The notes under the pieces: model-generated
What the model saw: the letters and a program-made list of their open reading frames with translations, nothing else
Databases searched by the model: none
Told to the model about the DNA's origin: nothing
NCBI GenBank assembly: GCA_963169645.1
Contig: CAUJCO010000013.1
Location: 262,142-326,141 of the forward strand
Direction of reading: 5' to 3'
Length of the DNA stretch: 64,000 nucleotides
DNA from: Bacteroidota bacterium
GTDB lineage: Bacteria; Bacteroidota; Bacteroidia; Chitinophagales; JADIYW01
Program-made: the position numbers and the translations under genes
Part shown: piece after piece, positions 42,910 through 53,110 of the stretch
Position numbering within the stretch: position 1 is the stretch's first letter
Layout: each line of letters opens with the position of its first letter

Positions 42910-45900
42910 TTGAAAAAATCCGGCTTTATACTACTCAGCATTTTTATGTTTTGGCAATCTTTTGCTTCCACTCATCCTGCAAAAAATAAATTAATTTTGG
43001 AGGAACAAACAGTTCCGGCTTTAATTCAGTTTACCAAAGACTTACAAGTTTCTGTTGCCGCTAAAAACAACTTCAAAACGGCTGAAAATATTTATTGGAT
43101 AGCCGAATGCTTTTTTCAATTACGCTCATTAAACGAATTGGAATTGGTGTATCAGAAATGTGCTTCTTTTGTACAAAAATACAACGCTGATGCCGGCATT
43201 CAATTAAACACAACGTATGGAAAATTATTAATAGAAAAAGGTTGGTATGAAAAATCAATTCAGCATTTAACAAAACTTTCTACTTCAACCAACCATAAAA
43301 CATTGCTCTGTGAGATACAGCTTATTTTGGCAGATGCCTATCAACGATTACAACAAACCGACAAAAGTATTGTTTGCTATCAGTATGTTTTAAAAAATGC
43401 GACCAATGATATACAAAAAGCAAAAGCGTATAATGGAATTGGCAGTTATTATATTTTAATATCCCAATTAGATTCTGCACAAATAGCGTATAATAATGGT
43501 ATTTTATTCTTACAAAAATCTGTTGGATTGAAACATAGTTTGTATGCTCAAATTAGCTATAACTTAGGCATCATTGCAGATAGAAGAAATGATTATTACA
43601 ATGCTGAAAAACATTTTTCAACAGCATTAGATATTTATAAAGTTAGAGCCGGTGAAAATCATCCTAAAACAGCCAATGCCTATGGTGCATTAGGAAGTTT
43701 ATTTTTATTAGAGGATAATCCTGAAAAGGCATTGTACTATTCACTCAAAGAGCGGAATATCTTATTAAGTTTACACAACGACAAACATCCGGATTTAATT
43801 TATAGCTTATTGAATTGTGGTAAGATTTATTATTTATTGGGCAACAAAATAGAATCGGAAAAGGTATTAAGCCAAGCAATTAATATCATTGAAACACATT
43901 TTGGGAAACAACATAATTTATACAAGCAATGCATTGTAGAACTTGCAGAAACCTACATTGCACAACAGAAAATGAATGCAGCTGCTCAATTATTAGCACA
44001 AGCTAAACAATTACCTAAAGATGAATATTCAGGTGATATTTTTATGCAAAGTGGCGATAATTATCTCGCTCAAAAACTATATAAAAATGCTATTGTTGAT
44101 TATCAAAAATCTATTGCATTATTTGAAGCATATTATGGTAAAAAAAATACCTACGCATTAAATGCATATATCGGATTATCGAATGCTTATTTGCAAAATG
44201 GACAATTGGAAAAGGCAGCACAAATTGCCGACGATGCACTACAAATTACATTACAAAACAACAAAGTAGTTTTACCGTATGATAACTGGATTTGCTTAGT
44301 ACAAAAAGCCCGCTGCAAGAAAGCATTGTTTCAACAAAACATACCCGATGAAACATTGCTAAAACAAGAAATCATCAAACTAAAACAAGCTATCACTATT
44401 GCAAATAATATAAAACATACCTTATACACAAGTGGAAGTCAGGCGTATTTTGCAGAAAAGATGACCGTACTCAATCAATTAGGAATTTATTTTTTGGCAA
44501 ATTGGTACAAAAAACGAGATAGTTATTTTTATGACAACTTGCTCTATTTTACAGAAAACAATAAAGCTAATTTATTGCGAAATAAAATCATCACTTATCA
44601 AAGTAATGAGATATTACCAAAGGCAGAAAAAGAACAGGCACATTATTTAACCAGTCAACTCAATTATTTTACCATATTAAAAGAAAACAACGAAAAGAGT
44701 GTTCTTTCGATTGATGATTCTATCTTGTTTTATACTACACAATTTGAACAATTTACACAACACATCGAACAAAAATATCCTAAAATATATTACTTAAAAT
44801 TTGGCAATAAAACAATTTCTGCCAACAAGATTCAATCCAGCATTAACCCGAACACTTCCTTTATTGAATATATTCAAGATGGCGAAAATTATTATTATTT
44901 ACACACTAAAAAAAATGAGCTTTCATTTAATAAATGCGGCAAAATTTCAACGATAGATGCTATGATACACAATCTACAACAATCTATCGTTCATAAAAAA
45001 TACAATATCATTTTAGCCGGACAAATTTCTTCGTTATTGCTTCCCGATGATTTAGAAACACAACTTATTATTGCACCAGCTGCTAATTTGTATGCAATAC
45101 CATTTGATGTGTTAACACAACAAAATAAATACTTGATTGAAAAGCACAACATACAATATACGTTCTCTGCCAATACCTATTTTAGAAATAGAATGCCCAT
45201 TGAAAACAAGAATGTAATTGCCTTATTTCCGAACTACGAAGGCACTGCATTTCCTGAATTAAATAGCACAAAAGAACAAGAAAGCTTACAAAAGTTTAGA
45301 GATTTTCAAGTTTTTAAAAATGTGGTTACCAACCACGCTACTATACTTCAAAAACCCATTATTTCGGGCATTGTACACATCGGTGCACATCTTGCAATCG
45401 ACACCTTTCGACCCATGCAATCAGCCATCGTAATTCATCCCAATCATAAACAACAATTAACCATAGATGAAATTTGGAAATTAAATTTAAATGCACAATT
45501 GGTTACCTTAGCAGCTTGTCAGAGTAATTATGGCTTACTTCAAAGCAGCGAAGGCTTGAAGAATTTTGCTTGGGCATTTCACTATGCCGGTGCACGCAAT
45601 ATATTATCTACACAATGGAATGCGTCGGATAAATCAACAGGAATAATTATAGATAATTTTTATGAGAATCTAAGAAACGGACAATCCAAGGCAGAAGCGT
45701 TGCGAGCTGCAAAATTATACTATTTAAAAAATGCCGATGCCATTGGAATTCAACCTTTCTTTTGGTCTAATTTTTACCTTTATGGCGATGATACAGACGT
45801 AACATTAAAAACACCATTTTTGGTAAAATTTTGGTGGATGCCTATTATTTTTCTGATAATGTGTTATATTGGCATATCGTTTATACGCAAACATTATGTA

Positions 45901-45924
45901 AAAAAGCAGTACGATCATATTTGA
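42910..45924 (+). CDS. TPR-CHAT caspase-like protein, exported and C-terminally anchored
   Basis: 1004 residues from a TTG start at 42910 (no ATG gives the signal peptide). Signal peptide to about residue 20; TPR repeats from about 70 to 440; a helical linker; then a CHAT domain (about 690-960) with the predicted catalytic His827 (in VHIGAHL) and Cys870 (in LAACQS). A single helix at about 972-990 followed by a basic KKQ tail anchors the C-terminus. The signal peptide implies that the CHAT protease domain faces the periplasm. CHAT is a caspase-like fold; its targets are unknown. The next gene follows after 54 bp. Confidence 0.87.
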   Translation: MKKSGFILLSIFMFWQSFASTHPAKNKLILEEQTVPALIQFTKDLQVSVAAKNNFKTAENIYWIAECFFQLRSLNELELVYQKCASFVQKYNADAGIQLNTTYGKLLIEKGWYEKSIQHLTKLSTSTNHKTLLCEIQLILADAYQRLQQTDKSIVCYQYVLKNATNDIQKAKAYNGIGSYYILISQLDSAQIAYNNGILFLQKSVGLKHSLYAQISYNLGIIADRRNDYYNAEKHFSTALDIYKVRAGENHPKTANAYGALGSLFLLEDNPEKALYYSLKERNILLSLHNDKHPDLIYSLLNCGKIYYLLGNKIESEKVLSQAINIIETHFGKQHNLYKQCIVELAETYIAQQKMNAAAQLLAQAKQLPKDEYSGDIFMQSGDNYLAQKLYKNAIVDYQKSIALFEAYYGKKNTYALNAYIGLSNAYLQNGQLEKAAQIADDALQITLQNNKVVLPYDNWICLVQKARCKKALFQQNIPDETLLKQEIIKLKQAITIANNIKHTLYTSGSQAYFAEKMTVLNQLGIYFLANWYKKRDSYFYDNLLYFTENNKANLLRNKIITYQSNEILPKAEKEQAHYLTSQLNYFTILKENNEKSVLSIDDSILFYTTQFEQFTQHIEQKYPKIYYLKFGNKTISANKIQSSINPNTSFIEYIQDGENYYYLHTKKNELSFNKCGKISTIDAMIHNLQQSIVHKKYNIILAGQISSLLLPDDLETQLIIAPAANLYAIPFDVLTQQNKYLIEKHNIQYTFSANTYFRNRMPIENKNVIALFPNYEGTAFPELNSTKEQESLQKFRDFQVFKNVVTNHATILQKPIISGIVHIGAHLAIDTFRPMQSAIVIHPNHKQQLTIDEIWKLNLNAQLVTLAACQSNYGLLQSSEGLKNFAWAFHYAGARNILSTQWNASDKSTGIIIDNFYENLRNGQSKAEALRAAKLYYLKNADAIGIQPFFWSNFYLYGDDTDVTLKTPFLVKFWWMPIIFLIMCYIGISFIRKHYVKKQYDHI

Positions 45925-45978
45925 TTGGTTTGCATACAACGATGACCTTAAACATACTAAAAACCATACACAAAGCGC

Positions 45979-47106
45979 ATGTTACTGCCATTAGAATATC
46001 ATTTTCCGGACAACTTAGTATCTGCACGACACTTAGATAAACTATTGGCTACAGGCTATTTTAGAACGGGCAATTATTTAATGCGAACACGTGTATTATA
46101 TTTTAACGAAGAGATATTAAACACCTTACATATTCGGTTTAAATTAGAAAAACATCAATTCTCCAAAAACTTACAAAAGCTATTTAATAAAAATAATAAA
46201 CACTTTACCTACAAAATACAACCTTATAGCATCACGCTCGAAAAAGAAAACTTATACAGAGCTCACCGCAAACGATTTAAAGGAAATGCATCCTTGAGTT
46301 TGACAGGTTTTTTATTCGATAATTATCACAAAAATGTATTTAATACACATGAGATTTGCATTTACGACGGCAGCAAATTAATTGCCTATAGCTTTTTTGA
46401 TGTTGGTGCAAATAGTATGGCAAGTATTATCGGAATTTTTGACCAACAATATGAGAAATACAGTTTAGGTATCTACACAATGTTGCTGGAAATAGAATAT
46501 GCCAAAACTATCCAACTCAAATATTATTATCCGGGTTATGTAGCTTATGAGCCATCTCAGTTTAATTACAAACTTAGATTAGCAACTCATTTTGAATTTT
46601 ATGATTGGTTTACGTGCCGTTGGGTTGCCTATGAAAACAGGCATAAAAAGAAAAAAGTATTTGATTTCTTTAACGAGAAAATGAAAATTGCAAAGCAATG
46701 GCTAAATGCGTTTAATATTCCGCATCAAGAGTTGTTTTATCCATTTTTTTATATGGGTGCAATGTATCCCAAATCGGATTGCGTAAAGAGCATGATGAAT
46801 TTTCTTATTCAGGATTTTGAGTTAGAAGGTATTTATTACATCGTGGAATTTCATCCGGAAAAAATGCAGATTTTCCTTTCAGGCATAACATTACACAAAT
46901 ATAATTACGAAGCAGATATAGACTACGCACAAGTTTTTGACGAAAAAGAGTGGAAACGCGTTTTATTATATATTAATCCATCCATACAAATAAATAACGA
47001 ATACGAATTATATGCAGGATGGTTGTTTTTACAAGAACTTTTCAGACAATACGTATCGCCGCCTCCATTACCCGAAAAGGGATTTCAAGACAACAAAAAC
47101 GCTTAA
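45979..47106 (+). CDS. Arginyl-tRNA-protein transferase (ATE/Bpt)-like acetyltransferase-fold protein
   Basis: 375 residues. The segment 'EKYSLGIYTMLLEIEYAKTIQLKYYYPGYVA' (about 155-185) and 'NYKLRL' match the C-terminal domain of ATE/Bpt enzymes, which move arginine or leucine from tRNA to protein N-termini. 'LLATGYFRTGNYLMRTRV' near residue 24 fits the N-terminal domain, but the usual Cys cluster (CxxCxxC) is absent. The last 100 residues are an extra domain with no match that I know. It follows the CHAT gene by 54 bp. Function is inferred from fold only. Confidence 0.68.
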   Translation: MLLPLEYHFPDNLVSARHLDKLLATGYFRTGNYLMRTRVLYFNEEILNTLHIRFKLEKHQFSKNLQKLFNKNNKHFTYKIQPYSITLEKENLYRAHRKRFKGNASLSLTGFLFDNYHKNVFNTHEICIYDGSKLIAYSFFDVGANSMASIIGIFDQQYEKYSLGIYTMLLEIEYAKTIQLKYYYPGYVAYEPSQFNYKLRLATHFEFYDWFTCRWVAYENRHKKKKVFDFFNEKMKIAKQWLNAFNIPHQELFYPFFYMGAMYPKSDCVKSMMNFLIQDFELEGIYYIVEFHPEKMQIFLSGITLHKYNYEADIDYAQVFDEKEWKRVLLYINPSIQINNEYELYAGWLFLQELFRQYVSPPPLPEKGFQDNKNA

Positions 47107-47203
47107 AATAGTACAATTCAGCTCAATTATCCTACTATTAACTATATGTTAAGGCGCTAAATTATTAATATTGAGGTATTATATTTCTATGTAATTTCAC
47201 TCT

Positions 47204-47800
47204 ATGGATTTAATGGAAATTATTCCGGTAGCGCAACGCGTACTGAAGCATTATGATATTACTTTTTTATCGCCAAAAGAATGGGCTACTTTAATACAAT
47301 ATGGCTCATTTAAGTCGTTTAAAAAAGGAGAAAACTTTATCACTGCAAACCAGTTGAACACTAAAATCGCTTTTATATTAAAAGGTGGTTTCCGATTTTT
47401 TTATGAAAAGAACGACAACGAAATTACTTGCCTTTTAGCGTTTGAAAATGGATTAATTGGAAGCTTTGAATCCAATATTTTACGTCAACCTTGTACACAA
47501 ACTATCCAAGCAATAGAGGAAAGTGAATTATTTATCATCGACTATAAAGACTTAGAAACACTTTATGAGAAAAGTCCTAAGTTTGAACGCGTAGGCCGAA
47601 TGATATTAGAATATTATTTAGCTTTTTTACAGCAACGTATTACCTCTTATTTATTAGACACACCCGAAGAGCGTTACATGCAATTAGTAAACGAAACACC
47701 GGATTTACTCAACCGTGTACCTTTACAATATATCGCTTCTTATATCGGTGTTACACCGGTTTCTTTGAGCAGAATCCGCAAACGGATTTTAAAGAGATAA
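47204..47800 (+). CDS. Crp/Fnr-family transcription regulator
   Basis: 198 residues: a cyclic-nucleotide-binding-like beta roll (about 25-125), a dimer helix (about 130-155) and a divergent winged helix with 'VPLQYIASYIGVTPVSLSRIRKRI' (about 172-195). This is the common Bacteroidota form. There are no Fnr-type Cys residues at the N-terminus, so it is unlikely to be an oxygen sensor. The start may be Met1 (47204) or Met4 (47213). It is 97 bp after the ATE-like gene and converges with the GH1 gene. Confidence 0.87.
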   Translation: MDLMEIIPVAQRVLKHYDITFLSPKEWATLIQYGSFKSFKKGENFITANQLNTKIAFILKGGFRFFYEKNDNEITCLLAFENGLIGSFESNILRQPCTQTIQAIEESELFIIDYKDLETLYEKSPKFERVGRMILEYYLAFLQQRITSYLLDTPEERYMQLVNETPDLLNRVPLQYIASYIGVTPVSLSRIRKRILKR

Positions 47801-47900
47801 GTTTAATGTGCTAATTAGATAATGAATTTTCTGATTAAGTTAAATTAAATTAGAAAATAACGTATTAAAATATTCGCTAATTATAAAATTATCAAATTAA

Positions 47901-49079
47901 TTAAACTTCCACACTATTATTTTTAGATATCTCACCTAAAAATGTGCCGGCTTCCGTCATCGTGCGTTTGCCGGTTTCAAAATCGACACTTACCAAGCCA
48001 AAACGATAGTATTGTCCAATATTCCATTCGTGATTATCCATGGTACTCCAATGAAAATAGCCTTTAATCGGAATTCCATCTTGTTGTGCTTTGTGTACCC
48101 AACCTAAATACTCTTTAATACTTTCAATTCTAAATTTTGGGTCGTGGGTACACACACCACTTTCCGTAATGATAATTGGCTTTTGTGTTTTTTTCCAATA
48201 GCGATGGAAAATTTCATAAAAACCTTTAGGCTCATATTCCCACATCAAATCCACTCTTCTGCCCAATTTCTCTAATTTTCCGGGTGAGTAAATATTATCT
48301 ACCGGAAAAGGGCGGAACGGCATACGTGCATAATAGCTCAATCCTTGAAAATCTACTTTTAAAAAATGATTGTGGCAATATTCCATAAACCACCAATCAA
48401 AAACTTTCGCTATGATATGTCCGGGAAATATTTCTCCAACAAATTTCACCGTATTATGTGAAATACCAATTGGCGCCGCTGATTTTGCTTTGATGATATC
48501 ATAAGCTTCGTCGTGTGCTTTACCTAATTCTTTCAATACTTTTCTGGCTGTCCACAATCTTGCTTTTTTAAATGGTGGAAATCCGCCGGTAAGCCAACCG
48601 TTGGCAATATATACATTGGGTTCGTTAAATGTATTCCATGTATCGACTAAGTGCCCGAAAGTATCGACCGTTTTTTGAACAAAATCCAACCACATTTTTC
48701 GGTTGCCTTCTTTTTCCCAACCGCCTTCTTTTTCAAACCACAGCGGATTGGTGAAGTGATGCAATACCAACATAATATGTTTGCCTCTCCGTTTTAATTC
48801 TTCCATAAAACGCAAATACGGCTCTACTTCTTTTGGGTCAAATGGTGCAAATGGTGCTTTTTGTAATTTAGCCCAATCATGGCTCATACGATATGCATTG
48901 CCTACCTGACAAATATATTCTAAATCTTCATCGCGGTGTAAATCGTGTTCAGAGCATTTATCAAAAATAGTTCCGTCAAGGCATTTCAAGCCTTTCCATG
49001 TATTTTCAGACGCCGTTTCAATTTGATAGGCTGCGGTAGAAGAGCCCCAAATAAATCCTTCCGGAAATTGTAATTTCAT
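47901..49079 (-). CDS. Glycoside hydrolase family 1 (beta-glucosidase-like)
   Basis: 392 residues, shorter than typical GH1 (about 450). 'FIWGSSTAAYQIE' opens the barrel; the acid/base is Glu153 in TFNEP; the nucleophile is Glu306 in ITESG (most relatives have ITENG). No signal peptide, so it is cytosolic. It would cleave beta-linked glucosides or galactosides; substrate unknown. Not part of a sugar-uptake locus here. Confidence 0.88.
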   Translation of the reverse strand: MKLQFPEGFIWGSSTAAYQIETASENTWKGLKCLDGTIFDKCSEHDLHRDEDLEYICQVGNAYRMSHDWAKLQKAPFAPFDPKEVEPYLRFMEELKRRGKHIMLVLHHFTNPLWFEKEGGWEKEGNRKMWLDFVQKTVDTFGHLVDTWNTFNEPNVYIANGWLTGGFPPFKKARLWTARKVLKELGKAHDEAYDIIKAKSAAPIGISHNTVKFVGEIFPGHIIAKVFDWWFMEYCHNHFLKVDFQGLSYYARMPFRPFPVDNIYSPGKLEKLGRRVDLMWEYEPKGFYEIFHRYWKKTQKPIIITESGVCTHDPKFRIESIKEYLGWVHKAQQDGIPIKGYFHWSTMDNHEWNIGQYYRFGLVSVDFETGKRTMTEAGTFLGEISKNNSVEV

Positions 49080-49260
49080 TTTATGCTGGATAAATAATTA
49101 ATAAATGCTGTAAACGGCTAATTGGCTTAGTGTACGTTACAATTGTTTGCCTAAAATACGAATTAAATATGTAATATGGATTGGATTGTATATTTCCAAA
49201 AAATAAATTTATTGCTCCTTTTTTTATGCTCGGTACAATATTGGTATATTAGCGTTAGGT

Positions 49261-49839
49261 ATGCCGACCTTTACAACCAGAAAAGAACGATTAAAAATCA
49301 TTTCACGCGAAGATGTTTTGGAAATTCGTTTGTCCATTAAGAAAAACACCCGTGTGCTCATTGCAATGATTTTAGCTTGTTTTATTTGGATTATCGCTTT
49401 ATATATTTTTATCCGTATTGAACTAAGCTTGCATTATTTTTGGTATAAGGCCGGAATGATTTTAGCAATAATGGGTTGGTTTGCATTAGGCATGACGGTT
49501 GCCAGTTTCTTCATTTGGCTTTTCTTTGGAAGAGAACGTATTTTACTTACCAAAGATTATTTTATAACGGATAAGCCACTGGTTTTTTTTTACAGAAGAA
49601 ATTTTTACAATATCCATACTATTTCTAACATCCGAATTGACATTGAAATTTTTAAAGCGAATAGAAATGGTGTTTGGATGGATGAAAGTAGGACCGTCAT
49701 AAAATTTGACACCGAAAATAAATTAGTTACCATCACACGTGGCATTTCACAAGAGGAAGCAGAAATTATATTATTGTATTTGGCTCAATCACCCTTTCTA
49801 AAGAAAGAACAATTTGAAGTTGTACAGAAAAATAAATAA
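49261..49839 (+). CDS. Membrane protein of unknown function, two helices
   Basis: 192 residues with two membrane helices (about 34-52 and 62-90) and a soluble C-terminal region (about 90-192) that has strand-rich 'RILLTKDYFITDK', 'FKANRNGVWMDE' and 'TRGISQEEAEIILLYL' segments. The layout looks like a PH-like or bPH2-type membrane protein, but I cannot assign it with confidence. It stands between a GH1 gene and an M1 peptidase gene and converges on the latter with 4 bp between. Confidence 0.55.
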   Translation: MPTFTTRKERLKIISREDVLEIRLSIKKNTRVLIAMILACFIWIIALYIFIRIELSLHYFWYKAGMILAIMGWFALGMTVASFFIWLFFGRERILLTKDYFITDKPLVFFYRRNFYNIHTISNIRIDIEIFKANRNGVWMDESRTVIKFDTENKLVTITRGISQEEAEIILLYLAQSPFLKKEQFEVVQKNK

Positions 49840-49843
49840 ACGA

Positions 49844-52360
49844 TTAATTTCTATTCCCGGCTTTGGTAACTATCTGCAACTTAATATCGGCTAATTTATC
49901 TTTCTTGGATTTTTCCGTAAAATAATATTTCAAATTACGAATGGTTTGAATTGCCGCATCTTTATTATAATCGGATTCTTCGTATTTAGCAATATCTTTT
50001 AAAAACAGTATTCCGTTTTCTAATTGGGTGGTAGATGCATTTTGCAAATATGTTTCAAACGATCGGTAGTTGGTATAAAATGTATAAGATGTATTTAACC
50101 AAATAGCTTTTTTAAAAAAATCCATTTTATCTGCAATAGAATCTTTATAAATAGAGCAAATAGATTTCATCATAGCTCTACTTTCTGTTGTATTCCATTT
50201 TTCTGCATAGCTGTACGCTTTAGCATAATCGTATTTTTGTAAGATACTTAAAGCGGATGCCAATACCTTATATGATGAATCGGTTTGCAAAACACGCTCT
50301 ACTAATTCCGCACATTTTTCCTTTTCTATTTTAGCGTACTTATTTAGTGCATTTTCACGTACATCCGATTTTATATCGGTATGGATTATATTTTGCAATG
50401 CCAAGGATAATCTTGATTTGCTAATAAATTTATCTATCTCTATTTCATCAATGGCTTTATTGCGAACATACCAACTTTTATCTTGCAAGGCTTTGTACAA
50501 TAGTTCTTGTACTGCTATATTTCCTTTTTGTTTGTACGATAAGGCTGTCAAGGCTTCTAATTTATCTTTTACAGTAGGTGCATTATAAAATTTAAAGATA
50601 TTTTCTGCTTCACTAAGGTCTTCTGTTTTCTCGCAAAGCAATACTTTGTCTGCATCAAAATTCACCAATTGTGGCGCTGTTTCTGTTGGGAAATAGAACG
50701 TGCTAATCTTGTCAGTAATATCAATTGTTTTCGTTATCACTTTTCCATTTGCATAAATAGCTACCTTAGTTGGAATGCGAAAAATAGGACCTTCTTTTTC
50801 GGTTTGTGTTTGATGTATTGTCAACTCAATTGTTTTATTGGAAGCATCGTATTTATGTGTAATATCCAAGATTGGATGACCTTTATCAAACCACCATTGA
50901 TTGAAAAACCAACTCAAATCTTTGCCGGTTACGTTTTCCAAACTCTTGCGTAAATCAGATACTTCTGCGTTGCCAAATTTATGTGCTTTCAGATAATTAG
51001 AAAGTGCTAAAAAGAAGGCTTGGTCTCCAACATAATTACGCAACATGTGCAACACGGCTCCGCCTTTTTCATATCGAATATTATCAAACATATCATGCGG
51101 ATGATCGTAATAATAATAGACAATCGCGTTATTTTTATAACTATATGAATTGAGGTATTTGTCTGTCGCTTCTATTCGATAACCATCTGCTTCTTCTTTG
51201 CCATATTTGTAGGCTGTCCATAAATACTCCGAATAATCTGCAAACGATTCGTTCAATGTTAGGTTTGCCCAAGATTCTGCCGTTACCAAATCACCAAACC
51301 ATTGATGAAATAATTCGTGCGCAATAATCCAATCAAAATTGCCATCAATCAACTGTTGTCGGTCGCATAAAAGTCGGTCGTAATAAATAATAGCTGATGA
51401 GTTTTCCATTGCACCGGCTGTATAATCGTACGCCATTACGTTTGCCATCTTGTCCCATGGAAAATCGACACCTAATAGCGTTGAAAAATACTCCATCATC
51501 TCCGGCATATTTTTAAAAATCTCTGCCACATCTTCTTTGTATTTTGGAAATGTGTAAGCTGACACTTCTTTATCTCGCCAAGAAGTTATACTCTTATAAA
51601 AATCTGCCACGGTAAGGAAAAACAAATACGGTGCATGTGGTTTATCTTGTTTCCAATGGTCGGTTTTAGTACCATCCTGATTCCATTTTGTATCTATTAA
51701 TAATCCATTGGATAACGATGTTAAAGTAGAATCGATAGTAACAAAGATTTCCTGACTTGTTTTTTGGTTGGTTGCATCGATTGTTGGGAACCAGCACGAA
51801 CCGGATTCTTCTTCACTTTGTGTCCACAAATGCATTGGTTTGTACGGATTTTTATCTTCCACATCTATAAAATACAACCCTCGTCCATCTTCTACTTGCA
51901 TGCTATCTTGTAAATAAGGTGTTGCCGTGTATTGTATGTTAATAGTAAATTGTTGATTGGCCGTATAGATCGTATCTAATTGTATGGTGAGTTGCAAGTT
52001 ATCATACGAGTAGGTTAAAGGCTTATTTCCGGATATTGTTTTCACCATCACGTTATGTATTTGCATATACTTTGCATCCAAGATTAATTTATCTTGATTG
52101 TAAAAATGTGGTTTCAATAACAACTCGGCTGTTCCTTCTAAGGTTTTATCTTTAAATATCGGTTTCAGATACAGCTTGGTATGCAATAAATCAAAATATT
52201 TGGTGCTGGATGCTTTATAACTCGTTATAAAATTCTGTGGCGTAATTACTAACTCATCCAACATCTTAGGTAATTTCTTAGAGCCTCTTTTTTTGCGCGG
52301 TTTAGCATCTAAAGAAGTGAAAATCAATGCTATAAGAAGAAACAAAATATATTTACGCAT
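49844..52360 (-). CDS. M1-family zinc aminopeptidase, secreted
   Basis: 838 residues with a signal peptide (about 1-19). M1 motifs: GAMEN at 316-320 and H348-E349-L-F-H352, with the third zinc ligand Glu371. C-terminal to the catalytic core, helical repeats like HEAT units run from about 560 to 820. Removes N-terminal residues from peptides in the periplasm. The length is typical for the Bacteroidota form. Confidence 0.92.
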   Translation of the reverse strand: MRKYILFLLIALIFTSLDAKPRKKRGSKKLPKMLDELVITPQNFITSYKASSTKYFDLLHTKLYLKPIFKDKTLEGTAELLLKPHFYNQDKLILDAKYMQIHNVMVKTISGNKPLTYSYDNLQLTIQLDTIYTANQQFTINIQYTATPYLQDSMQVEDGRGLYFIDVEDKNPYKPMHLWTQSEEESGSCWFPTIDATNQKTSQEIFVTIDSTLTSLSNGLLIDTKWNQDGTKTDHWKQDKPHAPYLFFLTVADFYKSITSWRDKEVSAYTFPKYKEDVAEIFKNMPEMMEYFSTLLGVDFPWDKMANVMAYDYTAGAMENSSAIIYYDRLLCDRQQLIDGNFDWIIAHELFHQWFGDLVTAESWANLTLNESFADYSEYLWTAYKYGKEEADGYRIEATDKYLNSYSYKNNAIVYYYYDHPHDMFDNIRYEKGGAVLHMLRNYVGDQAFFLALSNYLKAHKFGNAEVSDLRKSLENVTGKDLSWFFNQWWFDKGHPILDITHKYDASNKTIELTIHQTQTEKEGPIFRIPTKVAIYANGKVITKTIDITDKISTFYFPTETAPQLVNFDADKVLLCEKTEDLSEAENIFKFYNAPTVKDKLEALTALSYKQKGNIAVQELLYKALQDKSWYVRNKAIDEIEIDKFISKSRLSLALQNIIHTDIKSDVRENALNKYAKIEKEKCAELVERVLQTDSSYKVLASALSILQKYDYAKAYSYAEKWNTTESRAMMKSICSIYKDSIADKMDFFKKAIWLNTSYTFYTNYRSFETYLQNASTTQLENGILFLKDIAKYEESDYNKDAAIQTIRNLKYYFTEKSKKDKLADIKLQIVTKAGNRN

Positions 52361-52523
52361 AAATACTTATTAACATCTTTTGAAAAGTAGAAAAAATCAA
52401 TATTCCTTAAATTCTTAATATCGTGTTGTAAAACAAAACAAGAAGCATTTACATAATTTGACGGACAAAGGTAGAGAATATTTCAAATACCCATCCATTG
52501 TATATATCAAATAATTGAACACA

Positions 52524-53027
52524 ATGAAGTATAAAGTTTATTACAAAGAAAATCTGGCTCACGAAGTGGAATTAGATAAACACCAAATAAAAATAGATGG
52601 CAACCCGACAGATATAGATTTGGTGAAATTATTAGATAATAAATTTCATATACTTCAAAACCACAAATCATACAACCTAGAAGTGTTGGATGCAGACTAT
52701 AAATTAAAACGTTTTTCTATTAAAGTAAACAACAATATATACGACCTCAACTTACAAAATGAGTTAGATGCCTTATTAGATAAAATGGGTATGTCTGCCG
52801 CAGATGGTGAAAAAATGGACAACGTGAAAGCACCCATGCCGGGTTTAGTGTTAGATATTTTAGTAGAAAAAGGACAAACTATACAAAAAGGCGACAACTT
52901 ATTGGTTTTAGAAGCAATGAAGATGGAAAACATCATCAAAGCAAGTGGCTCCGGTGTAGTGAAAGAGATAAAAGTAAACAAAAAAGATGCGGTGGAAAAA
53001 AACCAACTCTTAATAGAAATGGAATAA
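52524..53027 (+). CDS. Biotin carboxyl carrier protein
   Basis: 167 residues from ATG 52524 (the in-frame TTG at 52515 would add three residues). A C-terminal biotinyl domain with LEAMKMEN, whose Lys is the biotin site, preceded by 'MPGLVLDILVEKGQTIQKGD'. The N-terminal 85 residues are a beta-rich region typical of the Bacteroidota free-standing carrier of acyl-CoA carboxylases. Biotin carboxylase and carboxyltransferase genes are not in the window, so which acyl-CoA it serves cannot be said. Confidence 0.9.
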   Translation: MKYKVYYKENLAHEVELDKHQIKIDGNPTDIDLVKLLDNKFHILQNHKSYNLEVLDADYKLKRFSIKVNNNIYDLNLQNELDALLDKMGMSAADGEKMDNVKAPMPGLVLDILVEKGQTIQKGDNLLVLEAMKMENIIKASGSGVVKEIKVNKKDAVEKNQLLIEME

Positions 53028-53110
53028 ACAATAACCATCGTTTGGGTGTTGGGTGAAAGGAAACTTTACTTCAATATCAAACTATTTTTTTAGTTTTTAG
53101 GCCTAGTATA

